Numbered from the stretch's first letter, positions 1 through 5,514 are shown. The stretch is DNA of 5,514 nucleotides from an uncultured Verrucomicrobiota bacterium (GCA_946543025.1 CAMNLN010000246.1:1-5514); one strand, 5' to 3'. A program made the numbers and translations. The notes: a model not told the origin generated them from the sequence alone.

Positions 1-1125
1 CACTACTGGCTGACGAACGTGCGCGGGGGCGAGAAGGTCCTGGCCGCGTTGGGCGAGATGTTTCCCGACGCCGATGTCTTCACGCACGCCTATCGGCCGG
101 ACCGGATGGGCGGATTGCTGGCCAAGCATCGCGTGACGGAAAGCTTCATCGCCCGTCTGCCGCTGGGTCGGCGGCATCCCCAGGCCTATCTGCCGCTCCT
201 CCCGACGGCGTCTCGATCTCTGAGGCTGGACGGCTACGATCTGATCGTCTCCAGCGAGTCGGGCCCCATCAAGGGCATCCGCAAGCCGGACGGCGCACGG
301 CACGTCTGCTACTGCCATACGCCGATGCGCTACCTCTGGGACATGCACGACGACTACTACCGAACGGCCGGTATCGTCGGCAAGTTGGCGATGAGGATGT
401 TCACCGGCTATTTGCGCAAGGAAGACTTGAGGAGCGCCGAGGCGGTCGATCTGTTCGTCGCCAACTCGGCGTTTGTCGCCGAGCGGATCAAGCGCATCTA
501 CGGACGGGAGGCGCGCGTCGTGCATCCGCCGGTGGACGTGGGGTTCTACGGGGAGGGGCGGGCTGACAGGAAGGATGGCTATCTGCTCGCTGGGCAGCTT
601 GTCCCCTACAAGCGGCCCGAATTGGCCGTGGCGGCCTGCATGAGGATGAAGCGCCCTCTCATGGTCGTCGGCGACGGCGCGTTGCGGGAACGGCTGGCAC
701 GCATGGCGGCGGGGTGTCCTTTGATTCGTTTCCTCGGACGCGTGTCAGACGGTGAGCTTCGACGACGGTACGCCGAGGCACGCGCGCTGCTTTTCCCGGG
801 CGTGGAGGACTTCGGCATTGTACCCGTCGAGGCGCAGGCGGCTGGTACGCCGGTGATTGCGCTCGGAGCGGGCGGGGCATTGGAGACCGTCAAGGACGGT
901 ACGACCGGACTGTTCTTCAGGGACTTTTCCGTCGACGCCCTGTGCGGAGCCATCGAGGAATTCGAGGCGCGCGTCTGGTCGCCGGAATCCTGCCGTGCGA
1001 ACGCCATGCGGTTCTCGCGGCAACGGTTCATGGCCGGAATGCAAGATGTTTTCCGTTCGGCAGGAAGATGGGAACGTTCATCGCCGGAGCGGAATACGCT
1101 TGCCGCCGTGGCGGATTTTAAGTAA
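1..1125 (+). CDS. GT4-family glycosyltransferase, 5' partial
   Basis: This is a retaining GT-B fold glycosyltransferase of family GT4 that transfers a sugar from a nucleotide-sugar donor, probably at the cytoplasmic face of the inner membrane during LPS or other surface glycan assembly. The frame is open from base 1; the residues before the GTG at 19 (HYWLTN, then VRGGEKVL) match the conserved N-terminus of the family, so the true start is probably only a few codons upstream of the window and GTG 19 is not the start. 374 residues are visible, near the usual full length. Visible motifs (numbered from base 1): the acceptor-domain CHTPMRYLWDMHDDYY segment at about 105-120, GQLVPYKRPELA at 198-209 with the donor-phosphate-binding basic residue, and the C-terminal-domain E-x7-E motif, E269 and E277, in EDFGIVPVEAQAAGTPVIA. 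There is no signal peptide or membrane helix. WbaZ-like mannosyl- or other hexosyltransferases share these motifs; donor and acceptor cannot be told from sequence. The stop TAA is at 1123-1125. A 53-base gap and possible promoter separate it from exbB. Confidence 0.9.
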   Translation, partial: HYWLTNVRGGEKVLAALGEMFPDADVFTHAYRPDRMGGLLAKHRVTESFIARLPLGRRHPQAYLPLLPTASRSLRLDGYDLIVSSESGPIKGIRKPDGARHVCYCHTPMRYLWDMHDDYYRTAGIVGKLAMRMFTGYLRKEDLRSAEAVDLFVANSAFVAERIKRIYGREARVVHPPVDVGFYGEGRADRKDGYLLAGQLVPYKRPELAVAACMRMKRPLMVVGDGALRERLARMAAGCPLIRFLGRVSDGELRRRYAEARALLFPGVEDFGIVPVEAQAAGTPVIALGAGGALETVKDGTTGLFFRDFSVDALCGAIEEFEARVWSPESCRANAMRFSRQRFMAGMQDVFRSAGRWERSSPERNTLAAVADFK

Positions 1126-1128
1126 AAT
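1100..1128 (+). promoter_or_regulatory. Candidate sigma-70-like promoter for the exbB-lpxB operon
   Basis: TTGCCG at 1100-1105 (4 of 6 to TTGACA) and TAAAAT at 1123-1128 (5 of 6 to TATAAT) are separated by exactly 17 bases. The -10 element overlaps the glycosyltransferase stop codon and sits in an AT-rich island within GC-rich sequence. A start of transcription near 1135 would give a leader of about 45 bases before exbB. It is directly upstream of the only intergenic gap in the window. This is pattern matching to the bacterial consensus only. Confidence 0.4.
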
Positions 1129-1129
1129 C
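1114..1129. repeat. 7-bp perfect inverted repeat across the glycosyltransferase stop codon
   Basis: GATTTTA at 1114-1120 and TAAAATC at 1123-1129 are perfect reverse complements separated by AG. The element contains the TAA stop and the candidate -10 hexamer. Its arms are too AT-rich and its loop too small for a stable RNA terminator, and no T tract follows. It could be an operator half-site pair or chance. Confidence 0.4.
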
Positions 1130-1149
1130 TACACCCAAACGTCAAGACA

Positions 1150-1170
1150 GGCTTTGAAAGAGCCGGAGGA
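1150..1170 (+). promoter_or_regulatory. exbB ribosome binding site with small leader hairpin
   Basis: GGAGGA at 1165-1170 is a strong Shine-Dalgarno 8 bases before the ATG at 1179, which fixes the exbB start. Immediately before it, GGCTTT (1150-1155) can pair with AGAGCC (1159-1164) over a 3-base loop, with one G-U pair. The hairpin abuts the Shine-Dalgarno without masking it; whether it matters is unknown. Confidence 0.65.
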
Positions 1171-1178
1171 AAAGACAA

Positions 1179-1814
1179 ATGAACGAAACAGCGATTACGT
1201 TGCGGCAGGCATGGCAGTACGGCGGTCCGCTCATGTGGGTGCTTGCCGGACTTTCCGTGCTGGCGCTCGCGAAGATACTTGTCCTTCTCGTGGCGCAGCG
1301 GCGGGGCGCGCTTGCGCCGCGCGCGCTGGTGAGCGACGTGTTCAGCCGTCTGCAGGCGAAAGACTACGGCGAGACGCGCCGTCTCTGCGACCGGCGTCCG
1401 TGCGCGTTCGCCACGCTCGTGCTGGCGGCGCTTGACGCCGTACGCGGGACGGCTCCCGGCGTCAAGCCGCCTGTCTCGCAGGCCGTCGAGACCGCCGGTT
1501 CGCATGTCGCCGAACGCTTGCAGGCTTCCGTAGACTGGCTGGCGGATCTGGCGGCGATCGCGCCGCTTGTCGGCCTGCTCGGTACTGTTCTCGGCATGTT
1601 CCAGGCTTTCGGCGGCATCGCGAGCGACTTGGCGGCGAACGCGCGTCCTGTCGTGCTGGCGCAGGGGGTCTCCCAGGCGATCGTCACGACCGTATTCGGA
1701 CTGGTGGTCGCGATTCCATGCCTTGTGTTCCATGCGCTTCTGCGTCGTCGTACCGCGCGTCGGATCGCGGGCCTCGAATCGCTGGCGGTTGCTCTGGAGA
1801 AGGCCTTCGCATGA
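1179..1814 (+). CDS. exbB: ExbB/TolQ/MotA-family proton channel subunit
   Basis: An inner-membrane subunit of an ExbB-ExbD type motor, which lets protons through and passes the energy to a periplasmic partner such as TonB or an envelope-maintenance factor. The 211-residue protein has the short ExbB architecture: a membrane helix at about 15-38, a long cytoplasmic loop, then helices at about 121-146 and 165-188. The family signature is clear: APLVGLLGTVLGMFQAF at 128-144 and AQGVSQAIVTTVFGLVVAIP at 161-180. T136 and T171 correspond by motif alignment to E. coli ExbB T148 and T181. The glutamate of helix 3 (E. coli E176, in GIAEALLATAIGL) aligns with Q166 here, an unusual feature. The start is set by GGAGGA 8 bases upstream. 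The 3' end overlaps exbD by 4 bases (ATGA), so the two are probably translationally coupled. TolQ or another family member is possible; no tonB, tolB or pal is in the window. Confidence 0.93.
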   Translation: MNETAITLRQAWQYGGPLMWVLAGLSVLALAKILVLLVAQRRGALAPRALVSDVFSRLQAKDYGETRRLCDRRPCAFATLVLAALDAVRGTAPGVKPPVSQAVETAGSHVAERLQASVDWLADLAAIAPLVGLLGTVLGMFQAFGGIASDLAANARPVVLAQGVSQAIVTTVFGLVVAIPCLVFHALLRRRTARRIAGLESLAVALEKAFA

Positions 1815-2230
1815 ACTTCCGCCGCAATTCGCGCCGCCGCGCCGCAACCGTGCAGATGTCGTCGCTGATGGACGTCATTTTCCTGTTGCTCTGCTTCTTC
1901 GTGACGACAAGCGTCTTTTCCCAATGGGAGACCGAGATATCCATCACCTTGCCTACGGCGAAGTCCGCTACCGTGCCTGGCCGCATGCCTGGCGAGATCA
2001 TCTTGAATCTCGCCAAGGACGGAACCGTGTCGGTGAACGGGCAGACATTGACGCTCGCCGACGTGACGGAGCGCCTGACGCGCATCGCCAAGCTCTATCC
2101 AGGCCAGCCGGTCGTGATCCGTGCCGACAAGGAGACGGCCTACGAATCTCTTGTCGGCGTGATCGACGCCTGCAGGACTGCCGACGTGTGGAACTTCTCT
2201 CTGGCGACAAAGGACGAGGAGTCGAGATGA
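1811..2230 (+). CDS. exbD: ExbD/TolR-family proton channel subunit
   Basis: Partner of the ExbB-like protein. In this family one helix sits inside the ExbB pentamer pore, carries the proton-accepting aspartate, and leads to a periplasmic domain that acts on the effector. The protein is 139 residues, normal for the family. An arginine-rich cytoplasmic N-terminus (RRNSRRR, residues 4-10) precedes the hydrophobic segment SSLMDVIFLLLCFFVTTS at 17-34, with D21 at the position of the essential E. coli ExbD D25. The remaining hundred or so residues form the periplasmic domain, including the typical VVIRADKETAYESLVGVID stretch near the C-terminus. ATG 1811 overlaps the exbB stop (ATGA) and has purine-rich GGAGAAGG at 1796-1803 as a Shine-Dalgarno. 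The 3' end again overlaps the next gene by 4 bases. TolR is the main alternative name; a more distant Q/R pair devoted to envelope assembly is also possible. Confidence 0.92.
   Translation: MNFRRNSRRRAATVQMSSLMDVIFLLLCFFVTTSVFSQWETEISITLPTAKSATVPGRMPGEIILNLAKDGTVSVNGQTLTLADVTERLTRIAKLYPGQPVVIRADKETAYESLVGVIDACRTADVWNFSLATKDEESR
2216..2221 (+). promoter_or_regulatory. Ribosome binding site of the multiheme cytochrome gene
   Basis: GAGGAG lies 5 bases before ATG 2227, inside the last codons of exbD. It decides the cytochrome start: the reading frame stays open far upstream (to 1567) across exbB and exbD, but only ATG 2227 has both this site and a signal peptide directly behind it. Confidence 0.8.
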
Positions 2231-4383
2231 AGACATGCTTGTCGATTGCCGCCCTTGTCGTGTGTGCAGGCGCGGGAGCGTATGCGGCGGAGTTCGGCCA
2301 TTGGAACGGCGGCCGCACGATTCCCGTCCATCGGCTCGCGCCCCTCGGCTTTGACGGCGAGAAGGTTTCGCCCGCTGCCGCGCTTCCTGCGCCGATCTCC
2401 CAGGACAAGACATGCGGCCAGTGCCACGATGTGGCAGCCGCGCGCGGCGGATCGCATTTCCGTACGGGATTGGACACGAATGACGCGCCGGCATCCGTTC
2501 AGGTGGAGCCGTGGTTTTGGGCGGACGAGGCGCTTGGCCTTGCCATCCCGCTTTCGCTCCATGGTCAGCCTGGCGCGTTCGCGCCTCGCGACCTTGGCCT
2601 CGCGGCCTTTGAGTGGACAAAGATGTTCGGGCGGTCCTTTCCGGGCGGCGGCATCGGAAGCGACCCGCGCGCGATGGAAGAGGTGGCAGGTCCGCGCCAG
2701 CGTTGGTTCGTGACGGGACCGCTTGAGGCCAACTGCCTTGCCTGTCACCAGCAGGGCGACACCTATGATTCGAGCGAATGGGCGCGTCAAGTCTTGCGCG
2801 AGAACTTTACCGGAGCGGCGGTGGCCGCGTCCGGCCTCAGCGCCGTGGAAGGCATGAACGAGCGGATGCACGGCGCATGGGCCGCCGCCGAGAATCCGGA
2901 CGACCATCTCTTCAACGTGCCGCAGAAGATCGTCTACGACTTGACGCAGTTCGACGCGAAGCAAAGGTGCGTGTTCCCTGTGGGCAAGCCGCAGAGCGAC
3001 CGCTGCCTCGCCTGTCACGCCGTCACGGAGAAGGGGATGCCGTCGCACGCCATCTTGGGCGATGTCCACCTCCAGCACGGCATGACATGCATCGACTGCC
3101 ACAAGAACGGCATGGACCATCGCATCAAGACGACGAGCTGTCGCGCCTGCCATATTGAGCCGAAGGGCGCTGGCCCGCATCCGTGCCACGCGGGCATTCC
3201 GCTCGTCCACTTCGAGAAGCTGTCCTGTACCGTGTGCCACGCGGGCGTGACGGCGGAGGGCAAGCGTTCGCAGGTGCGTACGGCACGCGCGAACCGTATC
3301 GGCATCTACGGGCGCGTGCAGTGGGCCACGGACTGCCCCTACATCCTTGAACCCGTGTTCATGAAGGGCGCGGACGGCAAGATCGCGCCGCATCGCATGG
3401 CGTGGCCGAGCTATTTCGCGGCGGTTTCCACCAACGGCACGGTATCGCCCCTTAGGCTGGATGCCGTCAAGGGGCTGAAGGCGCTGGCAGGAGTGACCAA
3501 TGGACTGAACAAGGCGCTGGTGGCTTCGGCGCTTGCCGAACTGACGGCCTCGACGCCCGCTGCCGATTTCGCCTTCGTGGGGCACGGCAGATTGTGGAAG
3601 CCAGACGGTTCGAACCTTGTCGCCGTCGTCCACGCAGCGGCCGGACCTGTGGCGTGGCCCGTCGGCCACGACGTGCGGCCCGCGCGGATGGCGCGTGGCG
3701 CCAACCCGGTCAAGTGCGCCGACTGCCATACGGGCGACTCTGATTTCTTCCAGGCGAAGATCGTGCCGACCGGTCCGCTTTCCGATGCGGATGTCGAGCC
3801 TGTCTCGCAGGCCGACCTGATGGAGGTGAGCGACACGTACCACGCGCTTCTCGGCACCACGTTCGCGATGCGGCCGATGCTGAAGATTTTCCTGTGGACG
3901 GTGTTCGGTTTGGTCTGTCTGTTCGTGATGGCGGCTGCGGCCGTGGCGCTGAACAAGGTGGCCGGGTGGATCTCGGACAGCACGGACGATTTCATCTGGG
4001 GGCTTGCCAAGTGGATCGTGGACATGGGTTTCGTCGTCTGCCTCCTCTACCTTGCGGCCTCCGGCGTGATCGGTTGGATGGTCGGCGGCATGTCCGGCAT
4101 CTGGCTCGTCTTCCACATGTGCGCGGGCGGAGGCTTCGCGGCGTGCGTGTTGCTTCTGCTCTTCATCCGCCTAAAGGAACGGACGCTGAAGATTCTGCCG
4201 GGGTTGGTGTGGTTGTTCTGGACCGCCTTTGCGGCAGGAGTCGTTTTCACGGCCGTCATGCCGATGATGACCGTCTACGGCGAACACGGGCAGGCGATGC
4301 TCCTGTGGAGCCACCGTTGCGTCTCGTTGTGCTTCCTTGCCCTTTCCTGCCTCGTCTGCTGGCTCTGCTGCCGCAAGCGCTGA
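2227..4383 (+). CDS. Seven-heme c-type cytochrome with C-terminal membrane (cytochrome b-like) domain
   Basis: A predicted electron-transfer protein of 718 residues with a periplasmic heme domain anchored in the inner membrane; its redox partners are unknown. A signal peptide (residues 1-20, cleavage near AYA/AEF) is followed by seven CxxCH sites for covalent heme: C63, C170, C260, C288, C305, C334 and C497. Hemes 3-6 are clustered; about 160 residues without a heme site separate the sixth and seventh. Five hydrophobic segments follow at about 551-577, 597-620, 624-649, 656-681 and 690-713. Basic RLKERTLK between segments 3 and 4 and the terminal RKR give an N-out, C-in topology. H630 (segment 3), H687 and H696 (at segment 5) are the only histidines in this domain, enough for one b-type heme near the periplasmic side. 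The last 21 residues carry six cysteines. Segments such as CGQCHD with SHFRTG, and HDVRPARMARG before CADCH, resemble multiheme proteins I recall from PVC and acidobacterial genomes, with no known function to my knowledge. CbcL of Geobacter is an architectural analogue. It is coupled to exbD (ATGA overlap) and ends one base before lpxI. Confidence 0.9.
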   Translation: MKTCLSIAALVVCAGAGAYAAEFGHWNGGRTIPVHRLAPLGFDGEKVSPAAALPAPISQDKTCGQCHDVAAARGGSHFRTGLDTNDAPASVQVEPWFWADEALGLAIPLSLHGQPGAFAPRDLGLAAFEWTKMFGRSFPGGGIGSDPRAMEEVAGPRQRWFVTGPLEANCLACHQQGDTYDSSEWARQVLRENFTGAAVAASGLSAVEGMNERMHGAWAAAENPDDHLFNVPQKIVYDLTQFDAKQRCVFPVGKPQSDRCLACHAVTEKGMPSHAILGDVHLQHGMTCIDCHKNGMDHRIKTTSCRACHIEPKGAGPHPCHAGIPLVHFEKLSCTVCHAGVTAEGKRSQVRTARANRIGIYGRVQWATDCPYILEPVFMKGADGKIAPHRMAWPSYFAAVSTNGTVSPLRLDAVKGLKALAGVTNGLNKALVASALAELTASTPAADFAFVGHGRLWKPDGSNLVAVVHAAAGPVAWPVGHDVRPARMARGANPVKCADCHTGDSDFFQAKIVPTGPLSDADVEPVSQADLMEVSDTYHALLGTTFAMRPMLKIFLWTVFGLVCLFVMAAAAVALNKVAGWISDSTDDFIWGLAKWIVDMGFVVCLLYLAASGVIGWMVGGMSGIWLVFHMCAGGGFAACVLLLLFIRLKERTLKILPGLVWLFWTAFAAGVVFTAVMPMMTVYGEHGQAMLLWSHRCVSLCFLALSCLVCWLCCRKR

Positions 4384-4384
4384 C

Positions 4385-5239
4385 ATGAGCGTCTGGCCCT
4401 CCAAGATGATCGTCATCACCGGCGGCGGCGCCTATCCGCGCCTCGTCGTGGAGGGCGCGCACGCGGCGGGTGTCCCGCAGGTCGACGTGCTGGCCGTTCG
4501 CGGCTCCACCGAGCGGGCCACTGTTCGCGCCGCCGACAACGTGCATGTGATCAACCTCGGCGGCATCGCCGCCGGACTCCGCTGGGTGGCTGCGCAGGGT
4601 TACGACGGGGCGGTGTTCGCCGGGCAGATAAACCCGCTTTCGCTTTTCACGGCTCGTTTCGACGAGGAGACGAAGGGGTGGCTCGCGTCGCTCCCGTTCA
4701 AGACGGCCCACACGGTCTACGGCAAGCTCGCCCTTGAGTTCGAGAAGGCTGGCGTACCGGTCTTCCCCGCGTCGTCGTTCATGGACGGGCATCTGCCGGG
4801 CGAAGGCGTGTTGACCGCGCGTGCGCCGACGGAGCGCGAGTTGCGCGATATCGTGCATGGCGCGGACGTGGTTCGAGACATGGGGCGGCACGACGTGGGC
4901 CAGACGGTTCTCGTGAAGGACGGCATGGTGCTCGCCGTGGAGGCTTTCGAGGGCACGAATGCCGCCATCCGGCGCGGCGGGCACCTCGGAGGGAAGGGCT
5001 CGGTGCTTGTGAAGGGTGCGCGCGAAGGACACGACATGCGCTTTGACATACCTGTCGTCGGTTTCAAGACGTTGAAGATGATGCGCCGGGCCGGCGTTAC
5101 CGCGCTCGCGTTCCAAGCCGGTCGGCTGATCCTGCTCGACCGCGAAAAAGTTCTTTCGTTCGCCGATAAGCACGGCATCGCCATTGTTGGCATCGCCACT
5201 GATCTTCCGTCTGCTCCGCTCCGTCCAGTCCGTCCATGA
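4385..5239 (+). CDS. lpxI: UDP-2,3-diacylglucosamine pyrophosphatase LpxI
   Basis: Cytoplasmic lipid A enzyme that hydrolyses UDP-2,3-diacylglucosamine to 2,3-diacylglucosamine 1-phosphate (lipid X) and UMP; it replaces LpxH in lineages lacking that enzyme. The 284-residue product matches the LpxI (formerly DUF1009) family: an N-terminal MIVITGGGAYPRLVVEGA strand-loop at 8-25, AGQINPLSLF near 80-90, and the C-terminal catalytic domain with DVGQTVLVKDGMVLAVEAFE from 170 and EGT at 189-191, then RFDIPVVGFKTL with D221. D221 probably corresponds to the catalytic D225 of Caulobacter LpxI (alignment by motif only). The start at ATG 4385 lies one base after the cytochrome stop (TGACATG) but has no Shine-Dalgarno; ATG 4406 would give a protein beginning MIVITGGG and is equally acceptable by homology. 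The last residues (PSAPLRPVRP) form a low-complexity tail beyond the expected domain end, encoded partly by a tandem repeat. The ATG of lpxB overlaps the stop by 4 bases. Confidence 0.93.
   Translation: MSVWPSKMIVITGGGAYPRLVVEGAHAAGVPQVDVLAVRGSTERATVRAADNVHVINLGGIAAGLRWVAAQGYDGAVFAGQINPLSLFTARFDEETKGWLASLPFKTAHTVYGKLALEFEKAGVPVFPASSFMDGHLPGEGVLTARAPTERELRDIVHGADVVRDMGRHDVGQTVLVKDGMVLAVEAFEGTNAAIRRGGHLGGKGSVLVKGAREGHDMRFDIPVVGFKTLKMMRRAGVTALAFQAGRLILLDREKVLSFADKHGIAIVGIATDLPSAPLRPVRP
5220..5236 (+). repeat. Tandem octamer TCCGTCCA at the lpxI-lpxB junction
   Basis: TCCGTCCA occurs at 5220-5227 and 5229-5236 with one base between, a 9-base period that keeps frame and encodes the RPVRP end of LpxI. 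The final A is the first base of the lpxB ATG. The tract is pyrimidine-rich, so no Shine-Dalgarno lies before lpxB. Confidence 0.6.
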
Positions 5240-5514
5240 AGATTCGAAAAATCCTTCTGCTGGCCGGCGAGGAGTCCGGCTTGATCTATGCCGAGCGTCT
5301 AAAGGATGCACTGCAGGCCGCTCGGCCCGGCGAGGTGATGGAGTTTCGCGGATACCAGAGCGAAGGCTTCAAGACGGCAGACCTTGCAGTGATGGGTTTC
5401 TGGCCTGTCTTGAGGCGTCTGTTCTTCTTCTTGGGCGTGGCGCGGACGATGAAGCGTCTTGTCCGCGAATGGCAGCCGGAGGTGGTCGTGACAGTAGACT
5501 ATCCCGGCCTCAAC
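5236..5514 (+). CDS. lpxB: Lipid-A-disaccharide synthase LpxB, 3' partial
   Basis: The first 93 codons of a GT19 glycosyltransferase that joins lipid X to UDP-2,3-diacylglucosamine to make the lipid A disaccharide 1-phosphate at the inner membrane. It is recognised by the N-terminal AGEESG loop (residues 10-15, the family's GExSGD region), LAVMGFWPVL at 50-59 (E. coli LAVMGIVEVL), hydrophobic LRRLFFFLGVAR after it, and VVVTVDYPGLN at 83-93 (the family's D-x-P-D-F-N strand). Two normally conserved positions differ: SGD is SGL (L16) and PDFN is PGLN. The usual G-G-x-x-M loop is also replaced by RGYQSEGF. The family call nevertheless fits because of position in the motif order and the directly preceding lpxI, whose product is an LpxB substrate. 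ATG 5236 overlaps the lpxI stop (ATGA) and has no Shine-Dalgarno, implying coupled translation. The catalytic C-terminal half lies beyond the window. Confidence 0.85.
   Translation, partial: MKIRKILLLAGEESGLIYAERLKDALQAARPGEVMEFRGYQSEGFKTADLAVMGFWPVLRRLFFFLGVARTMKRLVREWQPEVVVTVDYPGLN

Noticed and set aside
1126..1178. Rho-independent terminator after the glycosyltransferase
   Set aside because: The GGCTTT/AGAGCC hairpin (1150-1164) is short and is followed by the exbB Shine-Dalgarno, not a T tract; the AT palindrome at 1114-1129 is too weak as RNA.
606..1847. 413-codon minus-strand open frame across the glycosyltransferase, gap and exbB
   Set aside because: It runs antisense across two well-supported genes and their intergenic gap, with low-complexity basic composition.
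1567..2226. Upstream extension of the cytochrome reading frame to an ATG at 1567
   Set aside because: It would overlap exbB and all of exbD in another frame and put a basic non-homologous segment before a good signal peptide; ATG 2227 has a Shine-Dalgarno.
2227..2286. Lipoprotein signal in the cytochrome N-terminus (cysteine at residue 13)
   Set aside because: The residues before C13 (ALVV) lack the small residue required at position -1 of a lipobox, while an AYA cleavage site for signal peptidase I follows.
1364..2620. 418-codon minus-strand open frame opposite exbB, exbD and the cytochrome 5' end
   Set aside because: Antisense to three recognisable genes and rich in Arg, Gln and Ser; a GC-rich shadow.
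3178..3189. Possible eighth heme site at HPCH (C320-H321)
   Set aside because: There is no cysteine three residues before C320, so the CxxCH pattern is not met. H321 could still be a distal ligand.
2140..4116. 658-codon minus-strand open frame opposite the cytochrome gene
   Set aside because: Its product is arginine- and histidine-rich with no recognisable domain, and it is opposite a gene with seven heme motifs, a signal peptide and membrane helices. Long antisense frames are expected in GC-rich codon usage.

Overview
The window is a GC-rich (about 60-65% by eye), tightly packed stretch in which every gene is on the + strand. It reads as part of the cell-envelope biogenesis region of a Gram-negative bacterium. 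Lipid A genes (LpxI and the start of LpxB) require an outer membrane with lipid A. The LpxB N-terminus and the multiheme cytochrome both resemble, from memory, proteins of the Planctomycetes-Verrucomicrobia-Chlamydiae group (perhaps Verrucomicrobia or Kiritimatiellota). That placement is a low-confidence inference; no rRNA or other marker gene is present.

Layout: (1) 1-1125, a GT4-type glycosyltransferase missing only its extreme N-terminus at the window edge. (2) A 53-base gap (1126-1178), the only real intergenic space, with a promoter-like signal straddling the glycosyltransferase stop codon and a strong Shine-Dalgarno before the next gene. (3) An ExbB-type proton-channel subunit (1179-1814) and ExbD-type partner (1811-2230), overlapping by 4 bases. 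(4) A 718-residue seven-heme c-type cytochrome with a C-terminal five-helix membrane domain (2227-4383), overlapping exbD by 4 bases. (5) LpxI (4385-5239), one base after the cytochrome stop. (6) The first 93 codons of LpxB (5236 to the window end), overlapping lpxI by 4 bases.

The five genes from exbB to lpxB look like one operon. LpxI makes lipid X (2,3-diacylglucosamine 1-phosphate) and LpxB consumes it, so these are consecutive steps. ExbB/ExbD pairs beside lipid A genes occur elsewhere (for example the msbA-exbB-exbD-lpxK-kdsB arrangement of gammaproteobacteria), and a glycosyltransferase fits the same envelope theme. The multiheme cytochrome does not: a periplasmic electron-transfer protein translationally coupled to a proton-driven motor on one side and lipid A synthesis on the other is the most unusual thing here.

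No tRNA, rRNA, CRISPR array, insertion sequence or convincing rho-independent terminator was found. Several long minus-strand open frames are shadows of the GC-rich coding genes.
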